From contig JALURI010000257.1 in NCBI GenBank assembly GCA_027016965.1, positions 1 to 19,842 on the forward strand: a stretch of 19,842 nucleotides of DNA. Direction: 5' to 3'. A model generated the notes under the pieces. The model did not search any database. It was given only the letters and a program-made list of their open reading frames with translations, and was not told where the DNA came from. The translations under genes were made by a program, and so were the position numbers. Positions 15,171 through 19,842 of this stretch are shown here, piece after piece (positions within the stretch are counted from its first letter, which is position 1; each line of letters opens with the position of its first letter). The DNA comes from Geoglobus sp. (GTDB lineage: Archaea; Halobacteriota; Archaeoglobi; Archaeoglobales; Archaeoglobaceae).

Positions 15171-16101
15171 ACCCATCAGACTTAGGGATTTTATCAGAGT
15201 TGGAGATCTGTTTTTTTCCGTTGTTGGATACAGGAATGAGGGCGCAGTTAAATGTTTCCTGAGATATGCCCCCGGAATGGGGGGTAGATTCAGAGATGGC
15301 AGGGAATATAGAAAACTGACACACGATGAGGCCTTGAAGATTGGGAGAGACTATTTCAGGGAAAACGAGGGAGTATTCAGAGTGCCATACGAACACATAA
15401 GTGAGATTTTCAAGCCCGAAGAGAGACTGGATGCAATCATGGATGATGAGACGAGAAAAATTGTGAATTTTTTCAGGAGAATTCCCAGAAAAAACATGGG
15501 TGTCACAGGATCGAGGCTTATTGGACTGAGAGAAGATGAGAGTGACGTGGATTTTATCATTTACGGCAGAGACTGGTTCCGAGCAAGGGAGATGATAAAA
15601 AAAGAGATGATGAGAGGTAAAATTGAGGAACCTGATCAGAGTACATGGGAATTTATATACAAAAAAAGAAGACCACCCCTAAGCTACGATGCCTTTATCA
15701 TCCATGAAAGACGAAAATTCCACAGAGCATTCATTGGAAGCACCTATTTTGACCTTCTTTATGTCAGAGGATACAGTGAAATTGAAAAGAGCATTCCTGA
15801 AAATCCCGGAATAAAAATGGGCAAGGAAAGAATAGTTACAATGCTGAAAGATGACAGGGATATCTTCGATTATCCGGCATATTACCCTGTGGAACATGAA
15901 AAAATAGATGCAGTTCTCAGCTTCACTCACACCTACGCTGGACAGGTATTTGCTGGGGAGATTCTGGAGGCAAAGGGACAGGTTGAGAAAATCGGTAACA
16001 GGTACTACCTCATTGTCGGAACAAGAAGAGAAACCGAGGACGAGTATATTGTCTCAAAAACACTCATGGGGAGACTTGGAATCAAAGATTATCTCAGGTA
16101 A
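15151..16101 (+). CDS. Predicted nucleotidyltransferase (MNT-type fold)
   Basis: A 316-residue protein. The central nucleotidyltransferase motif is GVTGSRLIG (117-125), followed by SDVDFIIYG, so Asp132 and Asp134 are metal ligands and Asp180 in SYDAFI is a candidate third carboxylate. About 110 residues of unassigned N-terminal domain precede it, with a Gly-rich APGMGGRFRDG segment. A C-terminal beta domain of about 70 residues follows (ILEAKGQVEKIGNRYYLIVG). The layout fits a conserved archaeal family of predicted nucleotidyltransferases (COG1665, from memory). The substrate is unknown. It starts inside the end of the zinc-ribbon gene and is the last gene before tRNA-Val. Confidence 0.78.
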   Translation: MPDLSDKPIRLRDFIRVGDLFFSVVGYRNEGAVKCFLRYAPGMGGRFRDGREYRKLTHDEALKIGRDYFRENEGVFRVPYEHISEIFKPEERLDAIMDDETRKIVNFFRRIPRKNMGVTGSRLIGLREDESDVDFIIYGRDWFRAREMIKKEMMRGKIEEPDQSTWEFIYKKRRPPLSYDAFIIHERRKFHRAFIGSTYFDLLYVRGYSEIEKSIPENPGIKMGKERIVTMLKDDRDIFDYPAYYPVEHEKIDAVLSFTHTYAGQVFAGEILEAKGQVEKIGNRYYLIVGTRRETEDEYIVSKTLMGRLGIKDYLR

Positions 16102-16117
16102 TCAGCCCTAACCAAAA

Positions 16118-16127
16118 TTTTTATTAA
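16118..16127 (+). promoter_or_regulatory. TATA box of tRNA-Val
   Basis: TTTTTATTAA, about 29 nt ahead of the mature tRNA 5' end at 16152. Confidence 0.55.
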
Positions 16128-16151
16128 TCTGATTGTTTTTGGGAGTGCAGA

Positions 16152-16224
16152 GGGTCCGTGGTCTAGCGGTTATGACGTCGCCTTGACGAGGCGAAGGTCC
16201 CCGGTTCGAATCCGGGCGGACCCA
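16152..16224 (+). tRNA. tRNA-Val (anticodon GAC)
   Basis: A 73-nt tRNA. The acceptor stem GGGTCCG pairs perfectly with CGGACCC (16217-16223), and the discriminator is A. The anticodon loop TTGACGA gives GAC (reads GUC). The T arm has GGTTCGAATCC. No intron and no encoded CCA. Confidence 0.97.
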
Positions 16225-16386
16225 TCCAGAATTCTCTGATACGGGATGATTTATCCATCTCAAAAACCCCACTATCCTGTCTTCAAGAAACTGAAACAGA
16301 TTAGGAATGTATTCCCTTGAAGCTTCCAAGACATCCTTACTTGCGGTTAGGCTTACACGGGTTTTGTTGAGGTTTGGACGTGTCAT
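16225..16386 (-). pseudogene. Open frame abutting the tRNA-Val 3' end, remnant of unknown origin
   Basis: A minus-strand frame starts at ATG 16384-16386 and runs into the antisense of tRNA-Val. The part outside the tRNA encodes about 54 residues, including SLTASKDVLEASREYIPNLF and then an EDRIVGFLRW segment, which is protein-like. It uses CGT for arginine twice in its first 12 codons, unlike the AGA/AGG habit of its neighbours. The part inside the tRNA is just the usual antisense-tRNA reading. A frame entering a tRNA from its 3' side is what an SSV-type integrase N-terminal remnant would look like, but I see no recombinase motif. No ribosome-binding site is evident. Confidence 0.3.
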
Positions 16387-16473
16387 GAGATAATTTTATG
16401 TGTATAAAATATGTGACTTTTGCCCAAAAAACATAATTCAGCCCAGATTCGCCTGCAATCCTTCTCCCTTTTT

Positions 16474-16707
16474 TCAAATCAAAAACCACATATTCCTCCC
16501 ATCAATGAAAATCTTGACCCTGTAGTTTCCAACTCTCAGGCGGTAAATGTTACCATAGCCCTCAAACTTGACAAGATCTGTCTTTTCAGTCTCCTTGAAA
16601 ATCTTAAACTTGACTAAAATTCTGTTCTTTCCAACATCCCCAAGGAGCGAGTCAACAAGTTCCTCCCGATTATTGAATTCGATTTTCTCTCTAATTGTCG
16701 TATCCAA
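16474..16707 (-). pseudogene. RelE/ParE-like toxin homologue, probably frameshifted
   Basis: The frame encodes 77 residues from a weak TTG at 16705-16707. The core NIYRLRVGNYRVKIFIDG is the signature beta-sheet of the RelE superfamily. It ends abruptly as NMWFLI and stop, while reading one base out of frame from about 16486 gives NMVFDLKKGRRIAGE, which resembles a normal C-terminal strand. The frame is also open upstream of the TTG for about 24 more codons (ending EFLDTTIREK), but no good start is present. A single-base frameshift in a former toxin gene is the simplest reading; a functional short protein is not excluded. No antitoxin gene is visible. Confidence 0.5.
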
Positions 16708-16748
16708 GAACTCTCTTTGTCCCTTTCTTTCATCATTTCGTATTCGGA

Positions 16749-17000
16749 ATGATGTTTGAAATTTTTCTCAGCAGACAGACAAGGAAGTTTCTTGACTCTC
16801 TTGATAAAACTAACATAGAAAGAATCACTGAAAAACTTAGAGCATTAAAAGAGAACCCATTTTCAGTTCCTTACAAAAAGGTTAAAGGAAGAGATAACAC
16901 TTACAGAATCAGAGTCGGGGAGTTCAGAGTGATCTATTCTGCAAGGGGAAACGAGATAAGGGTGTCAAAAAATAGAGAAAAGATTTACGAAAGGTTATGA
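16749..17000 (+). CDS. RelE/ParE family toxin-like protein
   Basis: An 83-residue protein with the whole RelE-like layout: EIFLSRQTRKFLDSL at the N-terminus, a helix with KLRALKENPF, then TYRIRVGEFRVIYS and the terminal RVSKNREKIYERL. In active RelE enzymes the basic residues near the C-terminus contribute to ribosome-dependent mRNA cleavage. The last strand reads NEIRVSKNREKIYERL, slightly short compared with relatives. ATG at 16749 or 16752 fits the family N-terminus. There is no ribosome-binding site, and no antitoxin is adjacent on this strand; the gene upstream, head to head, is another RelE-like frame. It may be a solitary toxin, a decayed one, or paired with an antitoxin elsewhere. Confidence 0.8.
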   Translation: MMFEIFLSRQTRKFLDSLDKTNIERITEKLRALKENPFSVPYKKVKGRDNTYRIRVGEFRVIYSARGNEIRVSKNREKIYERL

Positions 17001-17245
17001 AACAATCTGTTCTACAAGACTGTTTAGTTTTACGATTTCAGGTATGAGATCAACCCCCACTTCTCCATGTACTGGTGATAGATTTTAGAGGGTAGTTTTT
17101 CCGTTACAACTCTGAACGTCCAGACTGCCTGTGTTGTGTGCAGTGATGTAATCTCTGAGTCCAGGGTGAACCATTGGAACATTGTTGTCCATCTACTCGA
17201 AGAGTTTTCCGAGATTGACAAAACAGAAATTTTTTTTACCACTGA
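17001..17245. other. Worn intergenic stretch, no supported gene
   Basis: About 245 nt with several short frames. On the minus strand one frame (16995-17192) is open except for one TAA at 17085-17087 and ends in a protein-like VDLIPEIVKLNSLVEQIVS. Another minus frame (17030-17257) is uninterrupted but Ser/Thr/Trp-rich and unconvincing. A T8 run lies at 17230-17237. It reads as eroded coding DNA rather than a gene. Confidence 0.45.
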
Positions 17246-18253
17246 ATGTCTTTTCAATTCATGGACCGGGTTACTGCCGCAATTGTGGTGTTTTTCATTA
17301 CACTTCTGGCCTTTGCTGGAGCAATAGTTTACTTTTACAATATCACAACTCTGCTGAAACTGATCTTTGGGCTGATTTTTGTTGGAACTTTGCTTATGTC
17401 TGGAATGTTCTCTGCGATAACAGCCTATGCAAAATCCTACAGGTTCTTTATGGCTTCTCTCATTGTGTTTCTATTATCCGCTTACGGTCTCTACAGTGTT
17501 TATGCATGGAATCCATCTGGAATCGTCTTCGTAATGACAATTTTTGTTCTGGCTTTTGTGATTTTTATCTGGTACATATCCGAACCTGACCTGAGCATTG
17601 CTGAGAGATTTTCAAGTCCTGAATCTCTGATGAATAAGGGGAATTTCAGAGCAGCAGGAAGAAAGTTTGAGAAGAGGAAAGACTATGTTAGGGCTGCTGA
17701 ATCTTACATAAAGGCTGAAATGCTTGAAAGTGCTGCCTGGACTTACGAAAAAGCTGAAAAATACAGAGAGGCTGCTGAAATATATGAAATGCTTGCTGAA
17801 AGGCAGAATGACATTTATTACTGGAAGGAAGCCTATGAGTTTTACAAAAAAGCTGGAGATATGAGAAAAGCTGCTGAATGCCTTGAAAATTATGCAAAAG
17901 ATGAACCATGGTTCTGGGAGGACGTTGCAGAGATTTACGAGCAGATTGAAGATGAAAAAAAGATGAAAGAGGCATTGAAAAAGGCTTTAGAGTACTACAG
18001 GAAGGAAGCTGAAGAAGAGGGTGTTTTCTGGGAGGATGTGGCAAAACTTTATGAGAAACTCGGTGAGGATGAGCTTGCAAAGGGAGCCTGGGTGAATTTT
18101 GCCAGATACTGTGAGAGTGAAGCTGAAGAGGATCCTGCATGGTACAGACATGTTGCGGAGGCTTATGAGAAACTTGGACTTGATGAGAGGGCAAAGGAGG
18201 CAAAAAAGAAGTACAAAGAGTACCGAGCATCAATCACTGCAAATACAGAGTAG
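17246..18253 (+). CDS. Membrane protein with TPR-like 38-residue repeats
   Basis: A 335-residue protein. Four predicted transmembrane helices sit at about 10-30, 36-58, 66-86 and 91-111. A cytosolic helical-repeat region of about 210 residues follows. The first repeats are TPR/SEL1-like (FRAAGRKFEKRKDYVRAAES, KYREAAEIYEMLAE, DMRKAAECLENY). The last three are spaced exactly 38 residues apart, at VAEIYE 227, VAKLYE 265 and VAEAYE 303, each preceded by an aromatic-acidic turn such as WFWED. Such proteins usually scaffold protein complexes at the membrane; no partner is evident here. The start could be ATG 17246 or ATG 17261; no ribosome-binding site distinguishes them. Confidence 0.85.
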   Translation: MSFQFMDRVTAAIVVFFITLLAFAGAIVYFYNITTLLKLIFGLIFVGTLLMSGMFSAITAYAKSYRFFMASLIVFLLSAYGLYSVYAWNPSGIVFVMTIFVLAFVIFIWYISEPDLSIAERFSSPESLMNKGNFRAAGRKFEKRKDYVRAAESYIKAEMLESAAWTYEKAEKYREAAEIYEMLAERQNDIYYWKEAYEFYKKAGDMRKAAECLENYAKDEPWFWEDVAEIYEQIEDEKKMKEALKKALEYYRKEAEEEGVFWEDVAKLYEKLGEDELAKGAWVNFARYCESEAEEDPAWYRHVAEAYEKLGLDERAKEAKKKYKEYRASITANTE

Positions 18254-18286
18254 TTGGAAATGTTTTTCAATAATTTTCCCGAAAAG

Positions 18287-18294
18287 TTTATATA
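18287..18294 (+). promoter_or_regulatory. TATA box of the TRAM protein gene
   Basis: TTTATATA with a predicted start near 18317, giving a leader of about 21 nt that contains TAGGTG before the ATG at 18338. Confidence 0.65.
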
Positions 18295-18337
18295 CTCTCT
18301 TTCAGAGCTTGAGGAAATTGGAAAGTAGGTGTTTGAA

Positions 18338-18535
18338 ATGGAATTCGATAGAAGACCGCCTGTGAATGTTGGCGAGGAAAGAGAAGTAAGAATTGAGGGA
18401 ATTGGAAGCGGTGGAGATGGAATAGCCAGAATTGATGGCTATGTTGTGTTTGTTCCGGGCGTTAAAGTGGATGATGTTGTGAAAATAAGAATCACGAAGG
18501 TTCTGAGGAAATACGGATTTGCAGAAGTCGTTTAA
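18338..18535 (+). CDS. TRAM-domain protein
   Basis: A 65-residue protein made of a single TRAM domain, a small beta-barrel that binds RNA. It is recognised by GEEREVRIEGIGSGGDGIARIDGYVVFVPG, here split as VRIEGIGSGGDGIAR and GYVVFVPGVKVDDVV, with VLRKYGFAEVV at the end. Stand-alone TRAM proteins are abundant in euryarchaea and act as RNA chaperones, including at low temperature in methanogens. TATA box and TAGGTG support the ATG at 18338 rather than the GTG at 18329. The stop overlaps the convergent regulator's stop by 4 nt. Confidence 0.93.
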   Translation: MEFDRRPPVNVGEEREVRIEGIGSGGDGIARIDGYVVFVPGVKVDDVVKIRITKVLRKYGFAEVV

Positions 18536-18831
18536 AGACTTTCAGCAATTTTCTGAATCTCTTCGATGTAATTTTTAATCTCTTCAAGATCTTTTTTCAT
18601 GTTCTCAATTTTCTCCTCAGCTCCCTCATGGATTACTGCTCCATGCTGGGATGGCTCTATAACGCCTGCATGCTCAAGAACCCTGAGAGAATAACGAACT
18701 TTATGTTTCGGCATGTTAAGAACTTCAGATAACTTGAAAATACCTATGGGCTGATTCTTCTTTACAGCCTTAAATATCTGAAAGTGCCTCAGGGCAATTT
18801 CAGCCTCATATTTTAATTTTCTTAGCGCCAT
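18532..18831 (-). CDS. Winged-helix transcriptional regulator with C-terminal coiled coil
   Basis: A 99-residue protein. A winged helix-turn-helix domain occupies about 15-65, with the recognition region LSEVLNMPKHKVRYSLRVLEHAGVI read here as LSEVLNMPKHKVRYSL then RVLEHAGVIEPS. A helical tail follows, rich in Glu and Lys in a heptad-like order (EEKIENMKKDLEEIKNYIEE), suited to dimerisation. Its target is unknown. The TATA box at 18861-18869 places the start near 18840, which favours ATG 18831 over GTG 18843. It is convergent with the TRAM gene. Confidence 0.85.
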   Translation of the reverse strand: MALRKLKYEAEIALRHFQIFKAVKKNQPIGIFKLSEVLNMPKHKVRYSLRVLEHAGVIEPSQHGAVIHEGAEEKIENMKKDLEEIKNYIEEIQKIAESL

Positions 18832-18860
18832 TTTTATCCCCACATTTAATCATCAAAATA

Positions 18861-18869
18861 GTATATTAA
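18861..18869 (-). promoter_or_regulatory. TATA box of the winged-helix regulator
   Basis: TTAATATAC on the minus strand, between the dCMP deaminase stop and the regulator start, so the regulator has its own promoter. Confidence 0.55.
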
Positions 18870-18875
18870 TCTTCC

Positions 18876-19328
18876 TCATGTCCCGTGAAATACAACCTCT
18901 ATGTTTGCTTCTTTCAAAAATTCAAGACCTCTGTTGTCAGCGTACTCGCTTCCATAAACCACCTTTTTTATGCCGGCATTTATTATCATCTTGGCGCACA
19001 TTATGCAGGGCTGGTGAGTTGTGTAGAGAGTTGCACCCTTTATGCTCACTCCATGATATGCAGCCTGAATTATCGCATTCTGCTCTGCGTGAACCGCCCT
19101 GCAAAGCTCATGTCTCTCACCTGAAGGGACATTAAGCTGTTCTCTCAGACAGCCAATGTCGAGACAGTGTGGCAATCCCATGGGGGCACCATTGTAACCT
19201 GTGGAGAGTATTCTCTTATCCTTCACAATAACAGCACCAACATTCTGTCTCAGGCAGGTTGAACGTTTGGCAACAACTCTGGCAATTTCCATAAAATAAT
19301 CATCAACATCCGGCCTCTCTTTTGGCAT
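18876..19328 (-). CDS. dCMP deaminase (ComEB-type cytidine/deoxycytidylate deaminase)
   Basis: Converts dCMP to dUMP, the precursor of dTMP. The 150-residue protein has the zinc-dependent deaminase motif: His80 and Glu82 in AVHAEQNAI, with Cys108 and Cys111 in QPCIMCAKM. The N-terminal [19 protein letters not shown] and a Cys/His-rich insertion (PHCLDIGC to RHELC) are typical of dCMP deaminases. The ATG at 19328 lies 26 nt from a TATA-like GGTTTAAC and has no clear ribosome-binding site, so the mRNA may be leaderless. It is divergent from the DtdA gene. Confidence 0.94.
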   Translation of the reverse strand: MPKERPDVDDYFMEIARVVAKRSTCLRQNVGAVIVKDKRILSTGYNGAPMGLPHCLDIGCLREQLNVPSGERHELCRAVHAEQNAIIQAAYHGVSIKGATLYTTHQPCIMCAKMIINAGIKKVVYGSEYADNRGLEFLKEANIEVVFHGT

Positions 19329-19350
19329 GCCTGCCAGTTAATTCAGAAAA

Positions 19351-19358
19351 GTTAAACC
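19351..19358. promoter_or_regulatory. TATA-like box between dCMP deaminase and DtdA genes
   Basis: GTTAAACC (plus) / GGTTTAAC (minus). On the minus strand, +26 lands on the deaminase ATG. On the plus strand it gives DtdA a leader of about 22 nt. Confidence 0.4.
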
Positions 19359-19401
19359 TTTCTCCCGAATGACTTTTGAGCAGAAAGTCAGAGCCTCCTT
19401 C

Positions 19402-19842
19402 ATGAAGCTCATTGTGTGCAGTAAGGCCGATGTTGCAAGCCAGAACATAAAGGATGCCCTGATGTCGCTGGAAGACTTTGAAAAAGAGAAAATAGGTGAT
19501 TATGATTTTTACATTGGCAATGACGTTTCAATTGCTGATGTTAATGAGAGATTGATATATGCCGATCATCTCGATGAGAAATTGAAGAGACATCTGGATT
19601 TTGACGAGATTCTCTTTGCCTCAAGACACTCAAGCAAGGATGGCAGAAAGATAATAACCACCCACTGCACGGGAAACGCTGGAAGGGCTGACTATGGTGG
19701 AAAACCTTACAGCCTTGCAAAACCATCTCCAGCAACAATGAAGAATTTCTCGCTGGCAGTTTACAGGAAACTGGCTGATACAGATTTTGAATTCACAATG
19801 GAGGCAACCCATCATGGTCCATCTGAAATTTCAACCCCATCG
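19402..19842 (+). CDS. dtdA: D-aminoacyl-tRNA deacylase DtdA, 3' end cut by window
   Basis: Removes D-amino acids mis-attached to tRNA; this is the archaeal/plant (GEK1-type) zinc enzyme. 147 codons are present and the frame is still open at the edge. Family marks: a Rossmann-like start MKLIVCSKADVAS, IYADHLDE, ILFASRHSSKDGRKIITTH, TGNAGRADYGGKPYSLA, and ATHHGPSEISTPS at the edge. An in-frame ATG at 19369 would add 11 residues, but relatives begin at the KLIV strand. No clear ribosome-binding site precedes it. Confidence 0.93.
   Translation, partial: MKLIVCSKADVASQNIKDALMSLEDFEKEKIGDYDFYIGNDVSIADVNERLIYADHLDEKLKRHLDFDEILFASRHSSKDGRKIITTHCTGNAGRADYGGKPYSLAKPSPATMKNFSLAVYRKLADTDFEFTMEATHHGPSEISTPS

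Noticed and set aside
17688..18233. 181-codon minus-strand frame opposite the repeat protein
   Set aside because: Gln/His/Pro-rich low-complexity translation produced by antisense reading of Glu/Lys/Ala helical repeats.
1..19842. CRISPR array, insertion sequence or prophage
   Set aside because: No regularly spaced repeats, transposase motifs or phage structural genes were seen anywhere in the window; the only accessory-looking patch is 16225-17245.

Overview
The window reads as chromosome of a hyperthermophilic euryarchaeon, most like the Archaeoglobi. Basis: archaeal-type genes throughout (aIF2 gamma, Spt5, SecE/Sec61 gamma, FtsZ, Dph2, ribosomal S13/S4/S11, RpoD, TRAM protein, DtdA), tRNA genes without encoded CCA, AT-rich TATA boxes about 26 nt ahead of genes, strong use of AGA/AGG for arginine, and moderate G+C. 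Two observations favour Archaeoglobi (inference): L11 is not followed by L1/L10, and RpoD is not followed by L18e.

Layout. 1-1755 (+): a site-2 protease cut by the window edge, then a TtuA/Ncs6-type tRNA thiolase, coupled by ATGA. 1749-5684 (-): two transcription units, ftsZ-secE-spt5-rpl11, then aIF2 gamma with a PIN-domain gene that appears to start at a CTG codon. 5759-6991 (+): dihydroorotase, divergent from ftsZ and apparently sharing one palindromic TATA box. 7083-7855: an RNA cluster holding tRNA-Leu(UAG), tRNA-Phe(GAA), tRNA-Arg(UCG) and an unannotated structured RNA with every hallmark of an archaeal H/ACA pseudouridylation guide. 7923-11674 (+): ppsA, hpt and dph2, overlapping. 11675-12396: sparse, with one small Cys-rich protein and one doubtful minus-strand frame. 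12397-16101 (+): S13-S4-S11, then RpoD (with two ferredoxin-like 4Fe-4S motifs), a zinc-ribbon protein and a predicted nucleotidyltransferase. 16152-17245: tRNA-Val(GAC) followed by a worn, accessory-looking patch with two head-to-head RelE-like genes and open-frame remnants. 17246-19842: a membrane-anchored repeat protein, a TRAM protein, a winged-helix regulator, dCMP deaminase, and the start of D-aminoacyl-tRNA deacylase.

Most genes are core information-processing and nucleotide metabolism. Translation and tRNA quality are covered by aIF2 gamma, L11, S13/S4/S11, tRNA thiolation, diphthamide synthesis on EF-2 and D-aminoacyl-tRNA editing. Transcription is covered by RpoD and Spt5, and nucleotides by PyrC, Hpt and dCMP deaminase. 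The best candidate for something undescribed is the H/ACA-like RNA at about 7781-7843. It has its own TATA box and T-run, a K-loop, and a 14-nt spacing from pocket to ACA. Everything was read by eye; no database search was run.
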